From NCBI GenBank assembly GCA_044229535.1, contig JBGASU010000001.1, forward strand, positions 868,001 through 932,000: a DNA stretch of 64,000 nucleotides, in the 5' to 3' direction. This stretch comes from CAZLFQ01 sp044229535. GTDB lineage: Bacteria > Pseudomonadota > Alphaproteobacteria > Rickettsiales > Midichloriaceae. The translations under genes were made by a program, and so were the position numbers. Under the pieces are notes generated by a model that was not told the origin of the DNA, searched no databases, and worked only from the letters and a program-made list of their open reading frames with translations. Shown here in pieces: positions 18,958-28,529 of the stretch (position 1 is the stretch's first letter; every line of letters starts with the position of its first letter).

Positions 18958-20670
18958 TTAATTCTTGGGCTTTTTATAGCGTGCTTCGTAGACAAGGGAG
19001 AGTTTTTCTTGGATTTCAGGATCTTCAGCTTTACGTGGTTTTACGCCTAATATTGGCGCAATGCGTGAAATAACATTTCCTGCTACTGGTGCTGCTAGTG
19101 TTCCGCCCGTAGTATAACCACCATTTATTGAATTAGCTTTTGCTTCATCGATCATAACCATAACTACGTATTTCGGATCATCGATTGGGAAAGCGCAGAT
19201 GAACAAAGCGATATTTGATTTCTTGCTATAACGGTTGCCAACAATTTTTTCCGCTGTTCCAGTTTTCCCCGCAACAACATAGCCGTCGGCATTAGCCTTT
19301 CTACCTGAGCCACCAGTTACAACTAGACGCAGCATTTTACGCATTGTCTCAGAAGTGCCTCTGTTTAAGATTTGCTCAGCATCTAAATCTTCGGGCGAAT
19401 CTACTTTTAATAAAGTTGGCTTAAATAATTTTCCACCATTTACTACAGATGCAAAAGCCCTAACCGTGTGTAGTGGTGTAACAGAAATTCCGTGACCGTA
19501 ACTTATGGTAATTAAACTTGCTTGACTCCAACGTTTGTCAGATGGGTAAAGTGAACGTGATTTTTCTGGTAACTCAATATCAAGTGGTTGCATTAACCCA
19601 AATTTATTTAAGTATTTTTTCTGGTTTGAAACTCCTACTTTCATACCAATTTGCGCAGTACCAATGTTTGATGAATACATCAATATCTCAGGCACAGACA
19701 AAAACCCACCTTTACCTTTATAATCACTAATTTTATGGTTGCCGACCATAACAGTTGCATCGGTATTAAACGCGTCGTTCACTCTAATAAAATTACCATC
19801 TATACCCATTGCAGTTGTGAGAACTTTGAAGGTCGACCCCATCTCATAGACGCCAAGTGTAACTTGATTGAACCTTTGTCTTTCTTTGGCGTTACCAGCA
19901 TGGTTAGGATCAAAATCTGGCAGACTCGCCATCGCAACTACTTCACCAGTATTTGCATCCATAACAATGCCTGATGCACCAATCGCGTTATGTAACTGCG
20001 CTTGTGCCGCGAGTTCCTCTCTTAGAACTTCTTGAACTCTTATATCTAATGCAAGTTGTAAAGGCTTGTTATTATTTGAAAGATATTCATCAAATTGTCT
20101 TTCTACACCAGAAATGCCGTTTCCATCGAGGTCGACGAATCCTAAAATATGTGAGAATAAATTATTGTGAGGGTAAACACGTTTTTCTTCGCGAATGAAA
20201 TATAATCCGGGAAGGCCAAGATCATTTACTGCCTGCTGCTCTTTTGGTGTGAGGTGTCTTTTAATCCAAACAAAACTTTTTCCAGGTTTTAAAATGTCAA
20301 CTAAGTCAGAGCATTTTTTGATTTCTAAATTTTTGCAAAGCTCTGCTGCTGTTTCTTTATAGCCAATAATTTCATTTGGATTAGCGTACAAAGATGCGGT
20401 TGATAAATTCACGGCAAGCATTGCACCGTTCCTGTCGGTAATACTTGCTCTTTGAACAAAAAATTCTGTGCTTCTAGTTTTTGTGCTTACTTTAATATCT
20501 TCGGAATTAGATAAGCTAATCTCGAATAGCCTAAAAACTAAAACTATAAATACAAAGCAAGTTGCCACCAACACTACAGCCAAGCGATTACGGCTTATTT
20601 CTAGGGCAGAATCCTCAACGACTTTAGAAGTAGGTATAAACGAAAAACGCTCTTTAATTTTAGAATTCAT
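18958..20670 (-). CDS. ftsI: Peptidoglycan D,D-transpeptidase FtsI (PBP3)
   Basis: 570 residues. One N-terminal membrane helix (LAVVLVATCFVFIVLVFRLF), the pedestal region (VNLSTASLYANP; LPGLYFIREEKRVYPH), then the transpeptidase domain with STFK (Ser279), SSN and KTGTAEK motifs. It cross-links septal peptidoglycan and is the beta-lactam target PBP3. The start overlaps ftsL by 4 nt. Last gene of the pdhA-pdhB-rsmH-ftsL-ftsI run. The final 47 codons are also present, with silent differences only, downstream at 31131-31276. Confidence 0.96.
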   Translation of the reverse strand: MNSKIKERFSFIPTSKVVEDSALEISRNRLAVVLVATCFVFIVLVFRLFEISLSNSEDIKVSTKTRSTEFFVQRASITDRNGAMLAVNLSTASLYANPNEIIGYKETAAELCKNLEIKKCSDLVDILKPGKSFVWIKRHLTPKEQQAVNDLGLPGLYFIREEKRVYPHNNLFSHILGFVDLDGNGISGVERQFDEYLSNNNKPLQLALDIRVQEVLREELAAQAQLHNAIGASGIVMDANTGEVVAMASLPDFDPNHAGNAKERQRFNQVTLGVYEMGSTFKVLTTAMGIDGNFIRVNDAFNTDATVMVGNHKISDYKGKGGFLSVPEILMYSSNIGTAQIGMKVGVSNQKKYLNKFGLMQPLDIELPEKSRSLYPSDKRWSQASLITISYGHGISVTPLHTVRAFASVVNGGKLFKPTLLKVDSPEDLDAEQILNRGTSETMRKMLRLVVTGGSGRKANADGYVVAGKTGTAEKIVGNRYSKKSNIALFICAFPIDDPKYVVMVMIDEAKANSINGGYTTGGTLAAPVAGNVISRIAPILGVKPRKAEDPEIQEKLSLVYEARYKKPKN

Positions 20671-20996
20671 TGCGCCACCTCACTTGGAGCTGTTGCAACG
20701 TCTTGTTTTGGTGGGGCAGGTCTTATGTCGCTTGGTTCTATAATTTGATCAGGCTTAATAGTTTGCAATGCCAAGTTCGAATCGACTAATTTTTTTATGC
20801 GTTTTGGGTTGGTAAGATATGTGTATTCAGCGTTTAAAATATGAATATTTTCTTTTTCAGAAATGATCTTGGTATTTATCTCATTTAACTGTTTATTTAG
20901 AACTTGTACTTTATGTTTAATGGCGAACAAAAAGGCAGCCGAAATGGCTAGAATAAAGAGATAGGTAGTAATTGACGATTTGAGCAACTTAACCAT
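20667..20996 (-). CDS. ftsL: Cell division protein FtsL
   Basis: 109 residues: a short cytoplasmic start, one membrane helix (IAISAAFLFAI region), then a coiled coil (VQVLNKQLNEINTKIISEKENIHILNAEYTYLTNP). The segment LTNPKRIKKLVDSNLALQ is typical of FtsL. With FtsB and FtsQ it activates FtsW-FtsI. It sits between rsmH and ftsI, the conserved position in the division cluster; the start overlaps the rsmH stop by 1 nt (TAATG). The C-terminal tail is Pro/Ala rich. Confidence 0.85.
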   Translation of the reverse strand: MVKLLKSSITTYLFILAISAAFLFAIKHKVQVLNKQLNEINTKIISEKENIHILNAEYTYLTNPKRIKKLVDSNLALQTIKPDQIIEPSDIRPAPPKQDVATAPSEVAQ

Positions 20997-21907
20997 TATT
21001 GCACCTTAATTATCGCGCGTAATTTTGCAGAACGAGCCCTAGGGTTGCCGTCCAGCTCTTCTGTGCTAGCAATTACCGTGCCTTTATGAAGATATTCAAA
21101 TTCGGCTACAGCATCTTGATTCTCATGATAAGGCATAAAACGATTAATACCAGCAACTTTTCCACAAAGTTTATTAAAAAATTCTTTTACGATTTTATCT
21201 TCGCCAGAATGAAAAGTGACGACTACAATTCTTCCACCTTTTTTAACTATAGATGCAGCTGCCGACAACCCTTTTTCAAGCTGATTTAATTCGTCATTTA
21301 CTGCAATTCTTAGTGCTTGAAATGTTCGTGTTGATGGGTCAATCCCATCGTTAGCTCTGCCAATAGTTGCGCGAATCAAATTAGCCAGAGCTCCTGTTGT
21401 TTTGAATGGTTCTGTAGTCCTTTTTTCAACGATTTTTTTAGCAATAATTCGTGATTTTCTTTCGTCACCATATTTATAAATTAAATCAGCAAGCTCTCTT
21501 TCGCTTAAACTATTCACTAAAAATTCAGCAGTCACTCCATCGTTTCTGTTCATGCGCATATCGAGCGGACCATCATGTAAAAAAGAAAAGCCTCTGTCGC
21601 CTTGATCTATTTGCATCGAAGAAACTCCAATATCAAAAACAAAACCATCTACTGGCTCAATTATGTGATCTGATATTTTTCCAAATTCATCTTGAATGAA
21701 ATTAAAACGCTGCCCATATTTTTCTTTAAATTTCGACACTTGAGGTAGGGTAGTATCATCTCTATCAAAAGCAATTAGATTACATTTGGCAGATTCCAAA
21801 ATTGCCGATGTATATCCGCCAGCACCAAAAGTTGCATCGACAAAAGTTTCGCCATCTTTAGGATGCAAGTATTTTATAATTTCATTAAGTAAAACGGGTT
21901 TATGCAC
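20996..21907 (-). CDS. rsmH: 16S rRNA (cytosine(1402)-N(4))-methyltransferase RsmH
   Basis: 303 residues. MHKPVLLNEIIKYL at the start, FVDATFGAGGYTSAIL (SAM-binding loop), FVFDIGVSSMQIDQGDRGFSF, and the C-terminal VVTFHSGEDKIVKEFF are all RsmH (MraW) hallmarks. It methylates C1402 of 16S rRNA in the ribosomal P site. It starts 2 bp after pdhB; mraZ, which usually precedes it in division clusters, is absent here. Confidence 0.97.
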   Translation of the reverse strand: MHKPVLLNEIIKYLHPKDGETFVDATFGAGGYTSAILESAKCNLIAFDRDDTTLPQVSKFKEKYGQRFNFIQDEFGKISDHIIEPVDGFVFDIGVSSMQIDQGDRGFSFLHDGPLDMRMNRNDGVTAEFLVNSLSERELADLIYKYGDERKSRIIAKKIVEKRTTEPFKTTGALANLIRATIGRANDGIDPSTRTFQALRIAVNDELNQLEKGLSAAASIVKKGGRIVVVTFHSGEDKIVKEFFNKLCGKVAGINRFMPYHENQDAVAEFEYLHKGTVIASTEELDGNPRARSAKLRAIIKVQ

Positions 21908-21909
21908 GA

Positions 21910-22890
21910 TTATTTTCTATAACACACTTCTTTAACTGCAGCTACAACATCACTCACTTGAGGAAGTGCAAGTTTTTCTAAATTCACTGCATAAGGTAGA
22001 GGAACATCTTTGCCAGTTACTCTTTTGATTGGCGCGTCAAGATAGTCGAAAGCATGCTCAGTAATTTGTGCAGAAATTTCGGAACATATTCCAGCATAAG
22101 GCCAACCTTCTTCAACGCAAACAATTCGATTTGTTTTTTTAACCGATTCCAAAATTGTTTCCATATCGAGTGGGCGAAGCGTTCTTAGATCAATCACTTC
22201 AGCTTCTATCCCATCTTTAGCTAGTTCTTCTGCAGCATCGAGAGCAGTTTTTACCTGCAAAGAAAATGCTGTGATTGTTACATCTTTACCTTCACGTAGA
22301 ATATTTGCTTTGCCAATTTCTACTACAAAGTCATCATCTGGAATTTCGTGACTGTGGCCATAAAGAATTTCGTTCTCTAAAAATATAACTGGGTTCGGAT
22401 TACGAATTGCAGCTTTTAGCAAACCTTTGTGATCTTCAGCTCTGTAAGGGCAAATTACTATAAGCCCTGGTACGTGCGCATACCAACTGGCATAACATTG
22501 TGAGTGCTGTGCGCCAACTCTTGAGGCAGCACCATTTGACCCTCTAAATACGATTGGGCATTTTACTTGCCCGCCAGACATGTAATTTGTTTTGGCAGCG
22601 GAATTTATGATGTGATCCATCGCCTGCATTGCAAAGTTGAATGTCATGAATTCAACTACTGGTCGCAAGCCTGCAAACCCTGCACCTACAGCAAGACCTG
22701 CAAAACCATGCTCAGTGATTGGTGTGTCGATTACTCGATCTGCGCCGAACTCCTCAAGTAATCCTTGCGTAACTTTATATGCGCCTTGGTACTCTGCTAC
22801 TTCCTCACCCATTACAAATATGTCTGGATCGGCACGCATTTCTTCTGCCATTGCATCGCGTAACGCTTCTCTAACTGTAATTGATGCCAT
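21910..22890 (-). CDS. pdhB: Pyruvate dehydrogenase E1 component subunit beta
   Basis: 326 residues, length normal for the alphaproteobacterial E1-beta without a lipoyl domain. Motifs are VMGEEVAEYQGAYKVTQGL at the N terminus, TPITEHGFAGLAVGAAFAG-like sequence (TPITEHGFAGLAVGAGFAG), and HSQCYASWYAHVPGL. With E1-alpha it decarboxylates pyruvate using thiamine diphosphate. Starts 3 bp after pdhA. Confidence 0.96.
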   Translation of the reverse strand: MASITVREALRDAMAEEMRADPDIFVMGEEVAEYQGAYKVTQGLLEEFGADRVIDTPITEHGFAGLAVGAGFAGLRPVVEFMTFNFAMQAMDHIINSAAKTNYMSGGQVKCPIVFRGSNGAASRVGAQHSQCYASWYAHVPGLIVICPYRAEDHKGLLKAAIRNPNPVIFLENEILYGHSHEIPDDDFVVEIGKANILREGKDVTITAFSLQVKTALDAAEELAKDGIEAEVIDLRTLRPLDMETILESVKKTNRIVCVEEGWPYAGICSEISAQITEHAFDYLDAPIKRVTGKDVPLPYAVNLEKLALPQVSDVVAAVKEVCYRK

Positions 22891-22893
22891 AGT

Positions 22894-23931
22894 CTAATCT
22901 CTCAAAATATCTGTATATAATTCGCTCTCATCAGGCAAAGGACTGTTTTGCGAAAACTCAATTGCCTCTTTTACAACTGATAAAACTTTTTCTTCTAATT
23001 TTTCCAATTCAGCTTTGGTCGCGATTTTTTTAGAAACAAGATGGTTTTCCATCTGCATAATTGGATCGTGCTTTTCTCTATATTCGTTTACCTCTTCTTT
23101 CGTCCTGTATTTAGCAGGATCTGACATTGAATGTCCACGGTAACGATAAGTTTTCATTTCTAAAAGTATAGGGCCGTTGCCATTTTTTACATATTCAACA
23201 GCTTCTTTCGCAGCTTCACGTACTGCTATGAAATTCATACCATCAACTCTTTTTCCAGGGATGCCAAACGACTCACCACGCTTAAATAAATCAGGAGTGC
23301 TAGCCGCGCGTTTTACTGATGTTCCCATCGCGTACTCATTATTTTCCAATACGTAAATCACGGGTAAATCCCAAAGTTTAGCCATGTTGAATGATTCGTA
23401 AACTTGACCTTGATGAGCTGCGCCGTCACCAAAATAGGTTACGCAAAGATTGTTTTCTTTTTTGTACTTGTATGCAAATGCAATTCCAGTTCCGATTGGC
23501 ACTTGTGCTGCAACTATGCCGTGACCACCGTAAAATCTTTTCTCTAGATCAAACATGTGCATTGATCCACCTTTGCCTTTCGAACAACCCGTGGCTTTTC
23601 CTAGTAACTCTGCCATAACAGTTTTCGGGTCGCTGTCTGCTGCTAACATTATTCCATGATCGCGATAACTAGTAATTACTGAATCATTTTTTTCCAGAGC
23701 GCTTTGAATGCCTACAGCTACAGCTTCTTGGCCGATGTAAAGGTGGCAGAACCCGCCAATTTGACCCATTCCATAAAGTTGCCCAGCTTTTTCCTCGAAT
23801 CTTCTGATTAAAAGCATGTCATAGTATGCTTTTTTCAAATCCGCAGGGGTCAAATTTGGTACCGAAAAACTCGATTTCTTTGTGCTAGCTTTCGCCATAT
23901 CTTTATATGATTTTTTGAGCATTTTATACAC
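22894..23931 (-). CDS. pdhA: Pyruvate dehydrogenase E1 component subunit alpha
   Basis: 345 residues. The thiamine diphosphate motif is TYFGDGAAHQGQVYESFNMAKLWDLPVIYVLENN split across the chain (GDGAAHQG ... ENNEYAMGT). The phosphorylation-loop-like YRYRGHSMSDPAKYR follows. Earlier comes LYIGQEAVAVGIQSAL. ATG starts at 23931 and, in frame, at 23922 and 23898; the conserved core begins at about residue 25, so any of these is possible. First gene of the minus-strand run that continues into the division genes. Confidence 0.96.
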   Translation of the reverse strand: MYKMLKKSYKDMAKASTKKSSFSVPNLTPADLKKAYYDMLLIRRFEEKAGQLYGMGQIGGFCHLYIGQEAVAVGIQSALEKNDSVITSYRDHGIMLAADSDPKTVMAELLGKATGCSKGKGGSMHMFDLEKRFYGGHGIVAAQVPIGTGIAFAYKYKKENNLCVTYFGDGAAHQGQVYESFNMAKLWDLPVIYVLENNEYAMGTSVKRAASTPDLFKRGESFGIPGKRVDGMNFIAVREAAKEAVEYVKNGNGPILLEMKTYRYRGHSMSDPAKYRTKEEVNEYREKHDPIMQMENHLVSKKIATKAELEKLEEKVLSVVKEAIEFSQNSPLPDESELYTDILRD

Positions 23932-23980
23932 CTCTTCTCATAGTACAATAATATTTACTTGGTGGCTACGGCTTTTTGAA

Positions 23981-26371
23981 TTAAAGTGAGCGTCCTTCCA
24001 CTTCTGGCAATTCACCAACCCTACCTTTTTTAAACTTAGGTATTTCGTCCTCTTCAGAGCTTCTTTTCTTAGAATTGTTGGTTAATACGGCATTTATCGC
24101 CATTTCAATGCTGGTAGTAGATAAATAAGCATCAAAAAGTCTATTGAAGTTAATTCCTTTTTTAATGGCTTCTTGTGCTTTTAATCCGAATAAATCTTCT
24201 ATACCTTGATTGCCTACAACTTCCACCATCATGCGCAAAGCCCCTAGATCTAGGATTGAGCCAGTTAGTGCAAGAACGCAGCTATGTAAGTCTCTACGAG
24301 TTTTAACTCCGTGTTTTTTATAGGTCGCGGTAACGGCAATTAGTATACTTGGCAAATGTTGAGAAAAATCTTCGCTTACGTAAAACTTGTTAGTTCTAAC
24401 GGCAAATTCTCTTTGATTTGTAACGGCTCTAATTACCAAACATGCCTCTTCAGCATTTCTAGCATATTTCAAGGATTTTTCGAAGAAATTTAAGTTCGTC
24501 GAGTCTCCTGGATCAACATCGAAAAACTTAATATATTTTTGTAGGCTTGGGTTTGCAAGATTTGTAAAAAACAGATCTAATTCTGCTTGGCGTTCATATG
24601 AGTTAGCAAACTCAGGTTGTGGTGATTCTGGACGCAACCACACAATCATTCTAGACGTTACAGCTTCGCGATTTGAAATATATTTGATATGTTGATTAAA
24701 TTTTTCTACATCTCCAGAAACATAGGCCAATAACTTTTCTAAAAAATCTAGTCCTACAACTTCCTCGACAATTAGCCTTAGTACATCGTAATTACACAGT
24801 GCTTTTAGAGAGTTTTCTGAGAGTGATAATAACTGCTTCAGTGCTTCTATTTCGTTAAGGAAATAAGGAAAAAACCTACTATTAAAAACCATGAATTTAT
24901 AGGTTCGTGGGTTGTTTAAAATCAAGGTTCTTATTTCATTTCTTTCTACTTCATCTTCAATACTAGAAATTCCTCTGATAAATAGTTGTATGTTGTCATC
25001 TGTTATTTCTAATTCGACCAGCTGTCTTATATCATCTATCAACACCCTTCCTGCTAAAGCGAATTTTAACATTTTTCGTGCATTGATTTTATCTAAATTT
25101 GTGATTAAAAAGCTTAAAAAATCTGGGTGGATGGCGATAATTTGTTGTAACTTATTTTGAGAAAAAAGAAGTCGATTTCTTAGAATGTAACGGTATAATT
25201 CTGCTCTCAGTTGCACGCCATATCCGCCCAATTCATCAAACATACTAATCAGTAGGCAGTTTCTATCTGTATTAGGCATGAGTAAGTCAAAAAAACCAGC
25301 ATTAGAAGGGGCGCGGAGCATGGCGACAACTCTAGACTGTAGAATTGCAAATGCAGCTTGAGCGTTTCTTTTTGAAGAATAACTTGTACTTTCTGTATCT
25401 ATAATCGCTTTTTGTTTTAACAAATTTTCTAATAATTGCGAAAGTTTTTGGCTAATAAAATAGGAGCTACCATTTTTAGGCTCATAAACCTCTATACCGT
25501 TCTCTCCTAGTATTAATATTGTAAATTCTTGATTGTGATATAAATCTAAATTAAGAGCTTCTGCGTTTGAATTTCTTTCCACTTGTCTTGCTAAGTTCGC
25601 AGCTCTTCTGGGTATGTTAGGCTGGTTTTGCTTAATTTCAGACAGAGTATTTTGTAGCAACGATTTTAAATAGTTGCTTAGCTCTTGTTTAGCTTGTTTT
25701 AAAGTGTCGATTGAATCGATGTTGCTTGTAAGTTTAAAAGTATGTTCAAGGCCAGTTGCATAGTAATTGCCATTTAAAATTTCGAATATTTTGAACAAAG
25801 ATTTTAAAGCAACAAGTGGGGCAGCATCTAATTGTATTCCAGCTAGTTCAGTAATAAATACAATATGAAGAACTTGAGCAGAATCTTCGTCGTCTTTATA
25901 TTCAGCATCCTCTTCGGAACTAATTTCTAAAATTTTGTTCAGACAATAATAGCATTTTAATAAACCTAGCTTTTCTATCAATAACTTCGCGGTTGCAGCC
26001 ACTTCTGTTCTAATTGGCAAAGCGGTATTGTCGTTGATTAGCTGAATTCCCGTGACTTTTTCTATGTCAAAGCGATTAATAAAATCTTCTAGCCTATCTG
26101 GGAATGCCGCCCTTACTACAGTGTTAGGATATAAATTTTCGTAATAAACTGGATCTATGAGTTTGAGGGCGGCTTTAAAATTAGTCTTAATAGAACCAGC
26201 TAGATTCGCTTTGTTTACTTCGCTTTCTTGGTTAATTCTTCTTAATGCACTTCCTATTACCAATTTTTGCATTCTGCATGTTTCTGGAAGGCTGCCGTTT
26301 AATCTATTTGCTTCGTCTATGTTGGTGTCGCTGGCTTTTAGGAAATTACCTATTTCTTCTGCTAGACTCAT
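23981..26371 (-). CDS. Unknown 796-residue helical protein with NLS-like basic tail
   Basis: I do not recognise the family. The protein is almost wholly alpha-helical and leucine-rich with no signal peptide and no clear membrane helix, suggesting a helical solenoid. The C terminus has two basic clusters, KKR at 768-770 and KFKKGR at 779-784, separated by an acidic stretch (SSEEDEIP), which resembles a bipartite nuclear localization signal. A soluble, lineage-restricted, helical protein of this kind would fit a secreted effector, but that is inference. It lies 49 bp upstream of pdhA on the same strand, with an AT-rich leader of its own. Confidence 0.6.
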   Translation of the reverse strand: MSLAEEIGNFLKASDTNIDEANRLNGSLPETCRMQKLVIGSALRRINQESEVNKANLAGSIKTNFKAALKLIDPVYYENLYPNTVVRAAFPDRLEDFINRFDIEKVTGIQLINDNTALPIRTEVAATAKLLIEKLGLLKCYYCLNKILEISSEEDAEYKDDEDSAQVLHIVFITELAGIQLDAAPLVALKSLFKIFEILNGNYYATGLEHTFKLTSNIDSIDTLKQAKQELSNYLKSLLQNTLSEIKQNQPNIPRRAANLARQVERNSNAEALNLDLYHNQEFTILILGENGIEVYEPKNGSSYFISQKLSQLLENLLKQKAIIDTESTSYSSKRNAQAAFAILQSRVVAMLRAPSNAGFFDLLMPNTDRNCLLISMFDELGGYGVQLRAELYRYILRNRLLFSQNKLQQIIAIHPDFLSFLITNLDKINARKMLKFALAGRVLIDDIRQLVELEITDDNIQLFIRGISSIEDEVERNEIRTLILNNPRTYKFMVFNSRFFPYFLNEIEALKQLLSLSENSLKALCNYDVLRLIVEEVVGLDFLEKLLAYVSGDVEKFNQHIKYISNREAVTSRMIVWLRPESPQPEFANSYERQAELDLFFTNLANPSLQKYIKFFDVDPGDSTNLNFFEKSLKYARNAEEACLVIRAVTNQREFAVRTNKFYVSEDFSQHLPSILIAVTATYKKHGVKTRRDLHSCVLALTGSILDLGALRMMVEVVGNQGIEDLFGLKAQEAIKKGINFNRLFDAYLSTTSIEMAINAVLTNNSKKRSSEEDEIPKFKKGRVGELPEVEGRSL

Positions 26372-26554
26372 AAATATTTATAAATAAAAACTGGTGATAT
26401 TAATAGTCTAGTCTAATATTTTATCCACTATTTTTTGCATTAGTACTCATAATAATTTTGAAGCCATGTTTTCTAAATAGTTTAGTGACTTTCTTGCATA
26501 AAATTATGCGGCATGCTAGCCTTGATGAGGGTGATAATTTTCTTGTGTTTGCTA

Positions 26555-27742
26555 ATGGAGCAGTCAATAACAAATGCTAAGATTTTAATAGTTGACGATA
26601 TGGACTATAATCTTCTTTTAGTAGAGGAGATTTTAATAGCAAGCGGTTTTAAAAACATCAGAAAAGCATCGTCTGGCCACCAAGCGCTCGAGATGATATG
26701 TGCGCAGAAGCCACACTTGATATTGCTAGATCTGGTTTTGCCAGATATTTCTGGCTTAGATTTGTGTCAAGGCATAAAAAACAATGAAAAAACCCGTGAC
26801 ATACTTGTGATGATCCAAAGCGCTCAAGCCAAAGGCGACTGTAAGCACAAGGCTTTTGAAGTGGGAGCTAATGATTTTATAACCAAGCCTATAGATGAAG
26901 CAGAGTTGGTTGCTAGGGTGAAAGTACAACTTGGACAACTTAGGCTATATAATGCAATTGCAGATGCTAATAAAAGAATGGCTTCAGAATTAAAAGAAGC
27001 TAGCCAAATGCTTTTCTCACTCTTACCTACGCAAGAATTGCTAGATAAAATTGCTAATGACCATAACATAAGTATCTCTGCTTATTATAAGCCATCATCA
27101 GAATTGGGGGGTGATTTTTATGACGTGCTCAATCTAGGAAGTTCCAAATTAGGAGTTTGTGTTTGGGATTTTGCAGGTCACGGAGTTAGAGCTGCTATAA
27201 ACACATTTAGATTGCATGGCATTATAAAGGAGAATGAAGAGTATAATAATAATCCAGGCGAGTTCTTGTCGAACGTAAATAGCATATTATATAAAATGCT
27301 TTCCCGTTCACAATTTGCCACAATGTTTTACGGAGTAATTGATGTTGAGAATAAGAAGCTAAACTACGCTTGCGCTTCATGTCCAGCTCCACTCTTAATA
27401 TCCTTTAAAAGACAGGAATCGAAGAGACTAGACGGCAAGGAATTTCCTTTGGGAATTCAAACTAAATCTCGTTATCAGACGCAAGAAATATCCATTAAAG
27501 ATTGGGATGCTTTGGTTATCTACAGCGATGCTCTTATAGAAACAGAAAATGAAAATAGTGACTTCTTAACTTTAGAAGAGTTAACAGAACATCTGCTAAA
27601 AGAAGCGAAAAAAAATCCTAATTTTAGTGCTGAGCAAATCAAAAACTCAATCATGAAAAAGTTTAATGATGAATGCATGCCAAATCTGCGAGATGATTTA
27701 ACTCTAGAAGTCATAACTTTTAACAATAAATCTGCCGCTTAA
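26555..27742 (+). CDS. Response regulator with SpoIIE/PP2C-type phosphatase output
   Basis: 395 residues from the ATG at 26555. The N-terminal receiver has the acidic pair in ILIVDDMDYN, phospho-acceptor Asp59 in LILLDLVLPD and the lysine in FITKPIDE. After a helical linker comes a SpoIIE/RsbU phosphatase domain: SELGGDFYDV, WDFAGHGVRAA, and DDLTLEVI hold the metal-binding aspartates. Such proteins dephosphorylate anti-anti-sigma factors in partner switches; no partner genes are nearby. The frame is open 14 codons further upstream (ATG at 26513, 26525), which would add a hydrophobic stretch; I prefer 26555 because the receiver begins right after it. It converges with tatD, 1 bp apart. Confidence 0.88.
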   Translation: MEQSITNAKILIVDDMDYNLLLVEEILIASGFKNIRKASSGHQALEMICAQKPHLILLDLVLPDISGLDLCQGIKNNEKTRDILVMIQSAQAKGDCKHKAFEVGANDFITKPIDEAELVARVKVQLGQLRLYNAIADANKRMASELKEASQMLFSLLPTQELLDKIANDHNISISAYYKPSSELGGDFYDVLNLGSSKLGVCVWDFAGHGVRAAINTFRLHGIIKENEEYNNNPGEFLSNVNSILYKMLSRSQFATMFYGVIDVENKKLNYACASCPAPLLISFKRQESKRLDGKEFPLGIQTKSRYQTQEISIKDWDALVIYSDALIETENENSDFLTLEELTEHLLKEAKKNPNFSAEQIKNSIMKKFNDECMPNLRDDLTLEVITFNNKSAA

Positions 27743-27743
27743 T

Positions 27744-28520
27744 CTATCTTGGTGTTTTATCAAACAGATTGTAGAAATTATTTGTTGTTGCAGTGGCAAT
27801 TTCTTTGAAAGGAACGTCTTTCAAATCGGCGACAAATTCAGCAACATGTTTTACAAACGCTGGTTCATTTCTTTTGCCTCTGAATGGTACGGGTGCAAGA
27901 TATGGAGAATCTGTCTCAATTAGCAATCTATCAAGCGGTACTTCTTTAATAGTATCTTGAATGTCTTTCGCATTTTTAAATGTGACGATGCCTGAGGTTG
28001 AAATATATGCGCCAATTTTTAGGCACTCTATTGCTAGCCAATTAGAAGAGGTAAAGCAGTGGATTAGTATTTTGAATGGCTTTATTTCTAATTGCTCTTT
28101 CAGAATAGCTACGGTGTCTTGATCGGCATCTCTAGTATGTACAATTAGTGGTAAGCCAGTCTCCTGAGCAGCCTTGATATGATTTTTAAAGCTTGTTATT
28201 TGATCTTCTTTTTCGCTGCGCATGTAGTAATAGTCTAGGCCTGTTTCGCCGATACCAATTATTTTGGGATGACTGCAGAGCGCTACTATTTTTTGCCAAT
28301 CGATAACTCCTTCTTCATGCACATGGCTGGGATGAACGCCAAGCGAACAATATATGTTTTTATTGCTCGCGGCGATTTTTAGGGAGTTATGAAACGTAGA
28401 AATTTTAGTTCCGATAGTGACCATCTTTTCAACGCCATTATCGGAAGCTTTTTTCATTACTGAATCAAAGTCATCTTGGAAATCTTTGAATTCAAGGTGA
28501 CAGTGACTGTCTATTAACAT
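27744..28520 (-). CDS. tatD: TatD family metal-dependent hydrolase
   Basis: 258 residues. N-terminal metal ligands are in LIDSHCHLEF; other family marks are CSLGVHPSHVHE, IGIGETGLDYYY, LPLIVHTRDADQDT, HCFTSS and LIETDSPYLAPVPFRGKRNEP. TatD proteins are 3'-5' exonucleases and D-aminoacyl-tRNA-deacylase-like enzymes on a TIM barrel; the cellular role here is probably DNA repair or turnover. It starts 9 bp after the IHF/HU gene on the same strand. Confidence 0.94.
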   Translation of the reverse strand: MLIDSHCHLEFKDFQDDFDSVMKKASDNGVEKMVTIGTKISTFHNSLKIAASNKNIYCSLGVHPSHVHEEGVIDWQKIVALCSHPKIIGIGETGLDYYYMRSEKEDQITSFKNHIKAAQETGLPLIVHTRDADQDTVAILKEQLEIKPFKILIHCFTSSNWLAIECLKIGAYISTSGIVTFKNAKDIQDTIKEVPLDRLLIETDSPYLAPVPFRGKRNEPAFVKHVAEFVADLKDVPFKEIATATTNNFYNLFDKTPR

Positions 28521-28529
28521 TATATAAAA

